Under the pieces are notes generated by a model. It saw only the letters and a list, made by a program, of their open reading frames with translations, was not told where the DNA came from and did no database searches. The translations under genes and the position numbers were made by a program. Shown here one piece after another: positions 1 through 9,961 of a DNA stretch of 42,822 nt. The first letter of the stretch is position 1; each line of letters begins with the position of its first letter. Source of the stretch: Mesotaenium endlicherianum (lineage: Eukaryota; Streptophyta; Zygnematophyceae; Zygnematales; Mesotaeniaceae). Location of the stretch: contig WELA01007670.1 of the NCBI GenBank assembly GCA_009602735.1, positions 96,424 to 139,245 of the forward strand, read 5' to 3'.

Positions 1-2009
1 CCCCCCCCCCCTCTGCCTCCGCCCTGCCCTCCTCGTCCCATGCTCTCCTCCGCACACGCGCCTGGGGCAGGCGGGGGCCGATCGTACGACGGCGCTCACG
101 AGCGCGCCCGCCTGTCGTGTGTGTTTGGGGAGGGGGAAGACGCCGCAGGCTAGGAGACCTCAGGGAGCAGATCATTGCGCGCGCGACAAAGCACGACCCC
201 TCCTTCCTGGAGTAGATGCAGGCGCGGCCGGATGATCCCGACAAAGTCCAGCTCTTGGTGAGGGGCAAGATCGTCACGATGGGGCAGGCGGCTCTCGAGC
301 TGATCGCCGAGGAGGCCTCAGGTACGTCTTTCCATCGCGCCCGCCCGCTCCCATCTACGCACGCCGTGAGACGCGCGCATGCGAGTGTGGCACTTTGGGA
401 AGTATAGAATTCACGCAACTCCCCCTTGCTCTTGTCCCCCTCTCTCCCTCCCTCAACCCCCCCGCTCTTCCTCTCTTCCGGTCTCCTGAAGTACTGCCGT
501 GACCCCTTTCCCTTCCCGTGGTCCAAGCACCCCCACTGTTGCGGCCCAGACGACGCGGTGCCCCGAACTGGAGGGCGCACCCTGGGGTGTCAGGGAGACG
601 GGGCGCAACGCAGAGCTCGAGGAGACCATGCGGATCATCACGGACGCCGTCGATTTGAAGGACAAGGACAGAGAAGGCCTGCTAAAGAAGGTGTCCGACC
701 ACAAGGCGCTGCAGCTGGTGTCCTTTGAGACGGATGGCAGGGGGGAGACTCCCGTGGAGCGCAAGAGCCAGCTGCCGCGCACCAAGTGAGTCGCCGTTTC
801 CTGCGCCCTCCCCCGCACTCCTCAGCCGCTGGGTGGGCGTCCTCTAGGCGCAAGGTCCCCTCTCTGAAAACCCGCACCCGCTGGCGGGCTGGCGAGAGTG
901 CGTGCTCGCAGGCTGAACTCCTCCAGGAGGTGGCTCATCATAGCCGAGGAGACGTACAACTAGAAGACTGCCGCGCCGTGGGCCTCCAGAGACGCGGGTA
1001 AGCCGGCTTCTCCCCTGCCCTCTCGTCTGCGTCCCTCATCCCCGCTCTGCTCCCCCTTGTTCCCCCACTCTCCCTCCTTCTCTTCCTCCCTCTCTCTCCT
1101 CTCTCACTCAGCGTATGCACATGTAATACACATGCATGTCTTGACAAACACAGACGCACGCAAACACACGTATGGTCGCGACGTTGTGGCCGAGGCCTCG
1201 CCAAAACCAGCGGCCGTGGGTCTGCTGGGGCGCTGGGTGGTGCCCCGCACACCCTCGGCGGCCAGGAAGGGGACCCCGAGGGCACCTGCAAGGGCGAGGA
1301 CGTGGCCGTGCAGCTGGGCCCCGTGACGGAGCAGGCCATCGCGACCTTGCGCGCGTACGAGGGGCCCGAGGCCGACATGGACCGCATGGGCGAGCGCGTG
1401 GACGAGTACCGGTCGTACCAGGGAAAACTAGAAAAAGTGCGCAGGAGGCGGGCCTCGACGGCGGGCGACGATGATGCCGGCCCCTTCGTGGAGGAGAAGG
1501 TGGTCAAGGAGGGGTGAGCCTCGCGTCCCTCCAGCCCCTGTCGCCGTCGCGCTTTCCACGCCGTCGCCGGCCGTCGTGCCCTGCCCTGGCGCTGACCTTC
1601 CCCGCCTCCCTCACCGGATGTGCAGGATGTATGTGAACGCCAAGTGGATCAAGCAAGCCGCCAAGTATGTCAATGAGGGCACCTATGGGCGCATGTGCCG
1701 CGGGCCACTGGCGCCAGACCCCCCCTTTGACGAGCGGGCTGGCGGCAGTTGCGCCGAGCATCCGTGCGCGGAGAGCCGCCCCGCCAAGAGGCCGCGGAAG
1801 GACGGCGTGGAGAGGGCCGTGAAACGCCTGCGGTAGCACGGCGTGGGCGTCGGGGCGAGGCCCAACATCGACATGGCGTTGCGGGAGTACGGAAGGCGTA
1901 GGGCCAACCTGGAGGAGTACATGGAGATGTACCCTCGGGTGACCGAGGGCCAGCCGCGCGAGTGCGTCCGGCCGATCGACAACGAGAAGGCGTGTCACCG
2001 AGCCGGGTG
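1..2009 (+). pseudogene. P module, left copy (multi-exon, decayed)
   Basis: Left paralogue of the P module at 9962-11730, entered part-way because homology continues to base 1. Exon-like blocks are about 150-321 (donor AG|GTACGT), 550-785 (donor AA|GTGAGT), 847-998, 1190-1515 and 1625-2009, separated by C/T-rich introns. Predicted peptides are charged and helical, for example the frame with MDRMGERVDEYRSYQGK near 1377 and MYVNAKWIKQAAKYVNEG near 1627. I recognise no known family. It is broken: TAG at 213 replaces the Gln of the right copy, TAG at 1834 falls where the right copy encodes Leu, and about 14 bases are missing near 945 relative to 10760. Where the right copy has stops (11330, 11449) this copy has sense codons, so the two decayed independently. 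Exon matching is secure by paralogy; function is unknown. Confidence 0.55.
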
Positions 2010-2151
2010 AGGCCTCGCCGGCCCCCCTAACACGCGCGGCGTGCTCCCTCCGTGCTTGGCGTTGTGCTTGTACTATCGCGTCGTAGTGCACTAAGCCGTG
2101 ACGTTCGTGATCGCATGAAGCTCTCTCCTCGTTTTCGAACCGTGAGTGACT

Positions 2152-2156
2152 CCTGG
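2152..2156. repeat. Target-site duplication (left) of solo LTR
   Basis: CCTGG; its partner is 2878-2882, immediately after the LTR end. Confidence 0.8.
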
Positions 2157-2877
2157 TGTAATGAATCAGTATATTAGTTGATATAATATTCATTTAAATA
2201 ATATAGTTAATTAAAATCAGCCTGCTGAACTCTAGTTAATAATCAGTCTTCTGGACTTTATAATTAATATTAGTTTAATGACTCGGACGAAAGCAGCAGG
2301 TTGAAGTCAACTTAAGTCAGCTTGCTGACACATTCTTTGACAGCCAGCTGACTTCCGTACTCGGTAGCATCAAACTGCCTCGATATGCATCTAAGTGTGG
2401 TATGCTAGATGAATCGCCAAATGACATCCCTATGATGGATAGCGATTCGGGGTGAGGGGAGATGGCGGTGGATTTGGTTAACCGAGGTCCTACCAACGTG
2501 GTTAACTCCCGGGTAGGCGGTGCCATCGCATTGACCGGTGAACAATAAACTCATTCCATGTACATATGCTAGGCATTACTCTCGAGTTCGGCATCCGGAA
2601 ACGAGGCCAACTCTCTTGTACAGCTTACTGAGAGCGATCTGAATCCAAGGCGAGAAGCCATTGATACGCACTGTCTTCTAACCTTGCTTATGTATGAGTT
2701 TACTGATTTGCATTTTTGATGCTAGTTTACTCTCATTTGACTGACGAGTATTATTCACAGCTAGTGTGTTGTCCTTTGCCGTTAAACCAGTTAACGGAAA
2801 ATACCATAAAGATTACTTGCTGATATAAAGATCTTTATTAATTGTTAACTGCCTATATGGTAAGTCGATTCATTTCA
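2157..2877. mobile_element. Solo LTR (721 bp) in an intron of the left copy
   Basis: AT-rich insertion in a GC-rich intron. It begins TGTAATGAATC and ends GATTCATTTCA, so it has TG...CA termini that form an imperfect inverted repeat. It is flanked by the direct repeat CCTGG (2152-2156 and 2878-2882). The paralogous intron at 11870-11885 reads straight through as gtgactcttgggcaccc, which is the empty site. No coding capacity or second LTR is visible, so this is a solo LTR left by LTR-LTR recombination. Family is not identifiable from the LTR alone. Confidence 0.85.
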
Positions 2878-2882
2878 CCTGG

Positions 2883-3535
2883 GCACCCAGCCCTTATATC
2901 GAATTATCTCAGCCATTGCTCCTGTATCTCGGCCTCCCGTGTTTTCCCCATGGCAGGGTGTAGGACGTCGGGGACGTCATAAAGATGGCGGTGGAGGTCT
3001 TGACAGGAGCAGCACGATGCGATGATTGTCCACCCTCCTTGTCGACCGCGCCTACGCCGTTTTCAGAGCCCCGTGCCGTCGCTCCGCCGCCCCCGCCGCC
3101 ACCCCCGGGGGATGGCCCTCGCGACCCTACGGCGACAGGTGAGCAAGCCTGCAACGAGAGCAAGAGTATAGGGTGGGGGGGGGGGGAGGGGCAAGCAGGC
3201 TCTGGACTTATGTCTGTGCTCCCCTTTGCGGCCTGCAGGTACGCGACGAGGCCCCCTCCTTTTGAAGGTGTGTGCCTGTCAGGGGGGATGGTGGGGACGC
3301 AGGCGGGAGCTCCTCCGCTCCATCGTCCCGGCCTGCTCTGCCAAGAGCTGCCCCCCAGCCCACTCCACCGCTAGACATCCCCCAGCTGCTGGCACCTGCG
3401 GCCGATGCGAAACCTCCCCGAGGGAGACGCTCCTTCGCGAAGGCCAGCGAAGGCCAAGCTGCGGAAGATGTAGGCCGACATCGTGCGGGTGAGCGTGCCG
3501 CGCTTGGCATTCGAGTCGCAAGTCTGGCCTCGTAG
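2883..3535 (+). pseudogene. Linker exons of the left copy with internal deletion
   Basis: This continues the left copy downstream of the solo LTR and matches 11878-12430 of the right copy: intron end with gcag near 2958, a proline-rich block near 3060-3140, and a block near 3240-3420. At about 3445-3455 the sequence jumps to the equivalent of 14860 (end of the exon encoding AKAELRKMKADIVR), so some 2.4 kb holding recombinase-like domain B is absent. The joined exon reads KLRKM then TAG (3470) where the right copy has Lys. The junction lies in gcgaaggccagcgaaggcc, a short repeat that could have mediated the deletion. Confidence 0.55.
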
Positions 3536-3745
3536 TGATGTTGCTGGGTGATGTTGTAGTGATGCTGCACGGCGTCTTCCTCGTCAAAGTGCACCAGCGG
3601 TTTCTTTGTATCTTGGTCTCTGTCCCCGCAACCGCGCTCCTTGACCCGCACCCCCCACACCTCCCTTTGCGGGTCTCACCCCACTGCGTCACACCCCACT
3701 CTCCCCTCTTGGTGCCTGGATGTCTGGATGCTCCATGCGGGTGTG

Positions 3746-4104
3746 GTGCAAGAGACCAAGGAGGCGCTCATGGCCGACGTCAATGCCGACTTGGCGTTTG
3801 AGATCTACCCAAACTTGTCCTCCCGCCGGTCGGCGCTGGTGGCGGAGTTGGAGACGGCCAAGGTTGAGCGCGCACAGGTGCTGAAGGAGCGCAGGAGAGT
3901 GATGCGGGCAGATCGAGCGCAACGAGCGCGGGAAGCCGTGGGCAAAGGCCAGATCCTGGCACACGAGAGCCAGAGGAGTGCAGAGGAGGGAGAGCCGGCC
4001 GAGGCGGAGCCGGAGGGCGGGGGCAAGCAGGGCAGTGTAGCAGCAGGGGAGGCGTCACCGCGCTGCAACACGAGAGAGCGCATCACCCTGCTGCAGAAGG
4101 AGTG
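3746..4104 (+). pseudogene. Charged coiled-coil C-terminal exon, left copy
   Basis: An open frame of about 118 codons ends at TGA 4102-4104 and is paralogous to 18686-19049. It begins TKEALMADVNADLAFE and continues with a strongly charged stretch rich in Ala, Glu, Arg and Lys (about 3835-3960) that looks like an alpha-helical coiled coil. A Gly/Glu/Ala-rich tail ends LLQKE. In the right copy the acceptor reads gtgcag|GAGACC; here it is gtgcaagagacc, so the acceptor has gained a base and may be weakened. This copy keeps the probable native stop that the right copy has lost. Function is unknown. Confidence 0.5.
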
Positions 4105-4286
4105 ATTCCGCCTGCACGCCTTCCTTTTTGTAGCTGTGGTTGTGAGAACGTTGGGCTGTGCGCTCTCTCCCTCTCTCTGCGCCGTGCCCTCGCCCTCGCC
4201 CTCGCCCTCTCGAGTAAGTGCTCGCAGCCCACTCGGCTGAATTTGCTGTGGCTTCTGGCTGTGGGGTTACGCTTGAGGTGTGCAGA

Positions 4287-4395
4287 CGACATCGATGACT
4301 ATGACGATGACGACTACAACTGGGCGCCCGAGGATCGACCGGGTACTCCCTTTCACTCCCTTCCAGATTGGCTCGTGTTGCTCTTGCTGGCGTAG
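4287..4395 (+). pseudogene. Asp-rich exon, left copy
   Basis: After gtgcag (4281-4286) the frame reads a run of acidic residues (DDIDDYDDDDYNW) followed by APEDRPGT and a hydrophobic end, with stop at 4393-4395. The paralogue at 34360-34473 keeps the frame although the acidic run differs in length by whole codons (DDYDDDDDNNWV). That suggests past coding selection. Short and of unknown function. Confidence 0.4.
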
Positions 4396-4399
4396 TTGT

Positions 4400-6480
4400 G
4401 AGTGCCAGTTGGGCTTGACCTGTGAGCGTGCATCCTGCCGTTGGCGGCGCCTGACCCGCACATAGAGCGGCTTCTTCTGCACTGTGGGATGACAAAGGGC
4501 TCCAAGCGGGGCAACCGCAACGAGCCCGACAGCGAAGAATAAACGCACCCTCCCCAAGCTTGCCCAGCTTTGTCTTTGCGAGAATCTCACACGCCGTTCT
4601 CTTGCCGGAAAGGTATGACATGTTGCAACCAGAAGCGATGCTGTGACAAGGGCCCAAGGGTGGGCAGGTGAAGGATGCGATGATGCCCTTTCCTAATTGC
4701 ACTAACCCACTGATGGGATGGGCAGGTTGAGGAGGGAAGGAGCAATGAGGTGTGGAGGAGCATGAATCAAGTGTACTCTCATTAAAGGGGGAGCTGTCTT
4801 TGTCCTCTGCTCTTGTCGTATCACTGCATTACTTCGTGAAGACTTTGCTCACTTCATTTAGAGCACACACCATTCGTGGGTGAGTGTTGGGACCTTCATT
4901 CAGTTTGGCGAGCTAAACTCAATGCAGTGGGGGCCATTTACTGTTGACACTGGACATTGATTCTTTCATTATATTTTTTACACCCTGGGAACAAGCGTGT
5001 GCTGGTCCAGACTTCTTAGGCGGTAGCTTTTCCTCCAGTTCCTGCCTCCTTCTTTTGCCCCGTCGACCGACCGACCCACCAATGTCGACCTAAATTTAAA
5101 CCCAACCTGTTGGAAAAGTGTGCATTCCGTTTGCTGCCGGCTCCCTTCTTCCCGTAGCGAATGCCTTCAGCCCTTCCCTCCCTCATCATGTATGTTTCCG
5201 CACTCTCGGTGTGAGCAAGCGAGCAAGGGTTTCCCTCCTCCTCCTACTCCCGCATCTACCTTCCTCCTCCCCCCTTTTTGCAGTGCTCGTCGTCATCGTA
5301 TCCGTGCATGGCGAGCCGATCAACAGACGACGACACACAGAGTATATCTCAATGACATTATCAGTAATTTTAAAGTCACAAGAAACACACGCACATCGGC
5401 ACTGGACCTGATCATCGTAACAAGAAGTGCGCCCCCTTGCCCTCCCACTCTCCACACCAATGTTGCCATGGCCTGTCCCGCCATCGGCATGCCCCGATGC
5501 AGTCGTCCATGTGCACTGTCGCCACCACCAGGCAGCGTCACCAGCAGCAGCGAGCTGCTATCAGCTGCTGCAAGAGCATCCCGCCATACTCTTGGGAAGC
5601 TCCTCATGCTACCGCCACGACAACAACGACGAAGGCCACCACCATGACGTCGGAAGAGGCACACACTCTCTCTCTCCGCTCCCTATTTTACTTCATTCCT
5701 GCTCCCTGCTCCCTGCATTTCCCTCCCTCCATATTTTGGTACGTCAATGCACATGGCCTCCGTGGCTGCAGCCCAGAATGTTGGTCTTTGTCCTCTCACC
5801 CCCTCTTTGTTGCTCTATTTTGTTGGTAGTGTTTGTAGTCGCTTGCTTGACCACTTGAATTCGCGGGCCCTCCTAATTATTGCCATCGTCCGTCAGCAGA
5901 TCCTCTCTGTGTCTCATGATACCTTTGCAGTCTGCGTGCTTTGTTGCATCGAGCCGATGGCAATTCCACCCTCACTGCAAAGTGGACATCCCTCGTCGTG
6001 TGTCATTCATTCCTTCAAAGTGCTGAGGGCAGACTCTCGGGTGTGTGCTGTGTGTGCAATCCGCAGACTTGCACGGTGCTCCCTACCCGGCCGTGAGCAA
6101 GAAGGTTTGCAGCAAATGCCGCCCATTACACTGGCGGCACTGGGGCTGCTAAGTGGAGCCCTGCACAACATTGTGAAGGCCTCCAGCTCCACAAAGTGAC
6201 TGTGAGTACTCTCTTGCAGCCTGGATACAATTGCCCCCTTCCCTTAGCTGCTCAAAAGCATACCCTCGCAACACGGTTTTGCTGCTCCTGCATCTCTGCC
6301 GTGTGTATGTTTTTTAGTGAGCCGCATGCACAGTAGCGTAATTTTGTTCAAGACATCCCTCGTTTGAATTGAGTTCCCACTCTTCTTATATCTCTCTCCC
6401 TCACATTCTCTGGCTAGTATTTGAGTGTGCCTCGAGCTTTGAAATCTAAAATGTTTGTGAACATTATTTCGAATGCGGCT
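4400..6480 (+). repeat. Left copy of a 2.5-kb downstream block (paralogue of 34475-36830)
   Basis: Non-coding or weakly coding sequence shared with the right copy. It includes a segment near 5160-5420 whose acceptor tgcag (5279-5283) precedes a short frame containing VHGEPINRRRHTEY. That segment recurs at about 35410-35600, 35790-36030 and 38556-38780. At 6104-6199 there is a short conserved frame with GLQQMPPITLAALGLL, shared with 36450-36544. Frames differ by single-base indels between copies. No known family is recognised; apart from these exon-like scraps I see no gene here. Confidence 0.5.
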
Positions 6481-6490
6481 TGTATCCCCA

Positions 6491-6496
<6 letters not shown>

Positions 6497-6561
<65 letters not shown>

Positions 6562-6562
6562 N

Positions 6563-6637
<75 letters not shown>
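6497..6637 (+). repeat. (CT)n microsatellite with gap character
   Basis: About 140 bases of pure TC/CT interrupted by n at 6562. The phase changes across the n (tct-n-ctc), so the true length is unknown. The same array sits at the equivalent place in the right copy (36842-36962). Long Ser-Leu or Arg-Glu frames across it are artefacts. Confidence 0.95.
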
Positions 6638-6639
<2 letters not shown>

Positions 6640-6641
<2 letters not shown>

Positions 6642-7330
6642 CAAGAGCAAAGGAGCGTCATGCATGCAAGCTGATCAGCAGGTAGATCACGTATTCCTCA
6701 GACCCCCTTCTGAGTCCTGAAGTACAAATGTTAGTGTAGATTCACATCCGCTCGCTTTGCTCACCCACACTCTCTTACTGTGTCGCTCTCCTTCTCGTCT
6801 CTCTCTATCTCTCATCATGATTCTTTTACAAAGTGTGACCTCTATATATCTTTTTCTCATCCCCATGCTGGTTTAAAGCGTGCCGTGAGCTATGGACTGT
6901 AGTATGTCCGCAAACATGTTCATTGTATGCATGGTGTCTACATACATTCTTTCTCCTTTTTTTATCAGGCGAATTCTCAACTATTTCCTCTAAGAAAAAG
7001 ATTGCCCTTTACATTTTCCTTTTCTATGGCGGCTTAGCATGCCTTACAATTGGAGGCAAGTGTCATTTAATGCACGCTTGTGTGCCCAGTAGCGTGGCCA
7101 TCAAAACCCTCCAGCGACTGGCTGCTTGCATCACATGTCCGCGACACGACCTCATGCACGCTCCTTGTGTCTGCCGTTGGGGTGCGGGCAGCGCCAGCCA
7201 TGCCACTGAGGAGATGCCCAGGAAGAGGGGCAGCGTTGGGGGCGTGGTCTTGCGACCCCCGGAGCTCGACCCTGCCGTGGCCGCCCGCCCCATCTCGGCC
7301 ACCAACAACCTCACGCAGCTGCAGAGGGGG
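6640..7330 (+). other. End of left copy and spacer before right copy
   Basis: Similarity to the right copy (36963-37285) ends near 6950. From 6950 to about 7330 I see no supported gene. A frame near 7200-7333 contains ATNNLTQL and may be an upstream exon of recombinase-like domain A, but no acceptor decides it. Confidence 0.4.
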
Positions 7331-7332
7331 TA

Positions 7333-8890
7333 GCCCGGGGCGAGGACTGGCGGGAGTGGAGGTTCCGGAAACACCAGGCCATGTTCTTCGCGTCCTTTGC
7401 CGCCTTCCTCCGCCGCGGGGTGGGGCTGAACGCCTCGACCCCGCCGTGCCCGGCCCACATAACGATGCACCTCTACTTGCGATTGCTGTTGTGGGCTCGG
7501 TGCCGGCCACACGCACACGGCCGTCGGCCACATGGACTACGCCTTCCGGCGCCTGGTCTTCGAGCACCCGAACGTGGTCGAGCCCGCGGACCAACCCACC
7601 TTCAAGCAGGAGGTGTCCCACGCAACGCGCGAGGCCGTGAGGCGCTTCCGCATCGCCCACCCCATGCGTCGCAAGCCGCTCATACAGCCCCACTGCGCGC
7701 TCATGGCGGCCTCCCTCAACCCCACGCAGCCGCGCGACGTCGTCAACGGCGCCATCGCGACGCTCTCCATGGCGGCGGCGCCCCGCTCCAAGCACTTGCT
7801 CACGGCCGTGTTGTCGAACGTGTTCTTCGACTCGGCTCAATCCGAGGACGGCCGTACGAGGACGCTCATGAGGTGGAAGGTGCGTGGGGCGCGGCGCCCC
7901 CTCTTGGCTTTGAGCCGCGGCTAGGCGCTCCCTCCCGCCCATCCTCGATGTCCCTTGTTTCTGCGTCAGTCACTGACTGCCGCCTCCGGCCCCCCCCCCC
8001 CCGCCCCCGGGTGTTTGCAGATTGACCTAGCAAGAACTCCTTTGAGGAGGACAACTGCACTACCACCTCCTACAAGCAAACGGGCGGCGACCTGTGCGCG
8101 GTCACGTGCATGCTGGCCATGCTCGAGGGCCGCGGTACCTTCCTACACGCGCCCCCCGCCGACGGCTCGCCCCGCCGGGAGTTCGCGCTCAAGCGCAAGT
8201 GGGGGCGCAAACCAATGTTGTCCGCGTCAGCGGCACCCGCTACACGCACGAGCCAGGGACCGGCGGGGCAAGGCACGGCCCCACACCCCACCCCTTTCCC
8301 CCCCCCCCCAACATCCTCGCGTCATTCTCGAGCTCAAGCTTGCGCCCGTGTGCCCCTTGCCTGCGTGGCCCTGCACGTGCGTCCGTCCGCCTGCCTGCGT
8401 AGTGCAACTGCGAGTACCTCAACGCGGAGGTGAAGGCCATGCTCCGCTACGTGGGCATTGACCCCAAGAACTACTCGTTCATGGACCTCCGCAAAGGCTT
8501 CGCCGACCAAGTGCGCCCCCAGCCGCGAGCGCGCCCTCGTGTCTTTCCCTCCCACCCACCCTCCGAGCCCCCATAGAAGGCTCATTGCGCCCTTTGTGCT
8601 GCCCGCGCAGATCGTCATCGACTGCATGGGCCAGGTTGGCAGGCTGTCGGGCCTGGACGCCCTCGTGCGCATCGCTGTGGAGGGCCGGTGGCGCGGGCAC
8701 TCCAAGTGAGTGTTTTGCCCCCTGAGCTCTCTCCCCCTCTCCGTTCCCCGCTTCTCCTCTTCCCCGGCAGGTGCACACGCGTGACGGGCGAGCCCCTCCC
8801 CCTTGTGCCTTGTCTGTGCGCTCGTCGCAACGTAAAGGGTCCTGTTTACGACGTACCTGAGCTTCCTGGTGGACCTAACAAGGTCCAACC
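7333..8890 (+). pseudogene. Tyrosine-recombinase-like domain A (multi-exon, decayed)
   Basis: The first exon (about 7333-7879, donor AAG|GTGCGT) reads EDWREWRFRKHQ then FFASFAAFLRRGVGLNAS, resembling the N-terminal SAM-like core-binding domain of phage-integrase or Crypton/DIRS-type recombinases. A frameshift near 7500 leads into the frame of 7532. There, MRRKPLIQPH, PTQPRDVVNGAIATLS and AAAPRSKHLL resemble the start of the catalytic domain with the first Arg. Later exons are about 8024-8260, 8407-8508 (GIDPKNYSFMDLRKG, the HxxR box with Arg kept and Met in place of His), 8611-8705 (ending VEGRWRG, the GRW motif) and one ending near 8906 (YLSFLVDL). An in-frame TGA lies near 8022. The reaction would be DNA cleavage and rejoining through a tyrosine; I cannot fix that tyrosine. 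The call rests on motif order, not a search. Confidence 0.5.
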
Positions 8891-9059
8891 TCCAGCTCTA
8901 CATGGGAGGTGTGCCCCCACACCACCCCCCTCCGCTCTCCTTTCTCGCAGCCCCGCTTCAGCCCACCCAAATCCTTGCATCGTGGCCCGATCCTGACCAT
9001 CGCAGCTCGTGGCGTGTGAGTGTAGGGAGGGGGTGGGTGTTTGGGGGAGAGGACAGCAG

Positions 9060-9406
9060 GCGAGAAACTCGCGGACGAGCTGAAGCTACCCTCGTACCTC
9101 CTCCCCGACCTCCCGGTCGTCGAGGCGGTGAAGGCCAAGGGCCCCCGGCCCCTGAGGCACGCGTCGGAGCTGGGCGGCAGGTCCGCCGTCCCCCCGCTCT
9201 ACTACGCCGCCATGGATTGGGCGGCGGGCCTTGTTGAAGAGCACCTCAAGTCGCTGAGGCAACTTTTCGTGCTGAATGCCATCAAGCACAGGCCCTCAAG
9301 GGCGCCGCGCGACGTGCTGGTGCACAACACCCCCGAGCTGCTGGGCATCCAGCGGATCGAGGACCGGCTGCGCGGCATGGTCTCGGACGCGCTGACCAGG
9401 TTCACC
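9060..9406 (+). pseudogene. Conserved exon linking domain A to module P
   Basis: The exon starts after gacagcag and stops at donor ACC|GTGAGG. It encodes about 115 residues without a stop, including ADELKLPSYLLPDLPVVEAV, AAMDWAAGLVEEHLK and LLGIQRIEDRLRGM, mostly helical. No family recognised. Frame and splice signals fit one transcript with the exons before and after. Confidence 0.45.
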
Positions 9407-9609
9407 GTGAGGGAGGCGCTGCGGAGACGCGAGTCCTCCCCCCCCCATCCACCTCCGATGGCCCCGTCCTTGCTTGTCGCTCTCTTTCTCCCCCTCTCTG
9501 TCTTTCCACCCTCTGACCCTCTCCGTCTGACACCTCTCTCTTCCCCTCTCACCCCAAATCTCTTTCTCCCTCCTTCTCATATTTGTCTCTGCCGGTCCCT
9601 TCTGCGCAG

Positions 9610-9793
9610 ACGAGAATTACCGGGAAACGGCGAAGACCATCTTGAGGGGGCAGGGCGTCCTTGAGGACAAGGTGAGGGAGCGTGTGGAGGTGCAGGAGAG
9701 GTACAACGCGTTCCTGAAGAAGAACAGGTGCAAGGGGGGGAAGTGGTTCAAGACGCAGGACGCGGGGAGGCAGTCCAGGATATTCTCCGACAG
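9610..9793 (+). pseudogene. Conserved exon (NYRETAKTIL...) before module P
   Basis: Bounded by acceptor ctgcgcag and donor GACAG|GTCGGC. It encodes about 61 residues that are basic and helical (NYRETAKTILRGQ, RERVEVQERYNAFLKK) and end SRIFSD. The preceding intron (9407-9609) is extremely C/T rich. It joins in phase to the LGDLREQIIAQ exon at 9962. Unknown function. Confidence 0.45.
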
Positions 9794-9961
9794 GTCGGCC
9801 TCCACCCCGCCCCCCCCCCCCTGCTCTGCCTCCGCCTTGCCTTCCTCGTCCTATGCTCTCCTCCGCACACGCGCCCGAGGAAGGCTGGGGCCGATTGTAT
9901 GACATCGCTCACGAGCGCGCCCGCCCGTCATGTGTGATTGGGGAGAAGGGAGGTCGCGCAG

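Noticed and set aside
6244..6720. Arg-Glu and Ser-Leu repeat proteins across the CT array (also 36767-37045)
   Set aside because: Pure translation of a microsatellite that also contains a gap character.
7381..8025. A 214-codon frame as one protein
   Set aside because: Only its first ~45 codons fit the recombinase N-terminal domain; beyond about 7500 the matching frame is the one open from 7532, so this is a frameshifted join.
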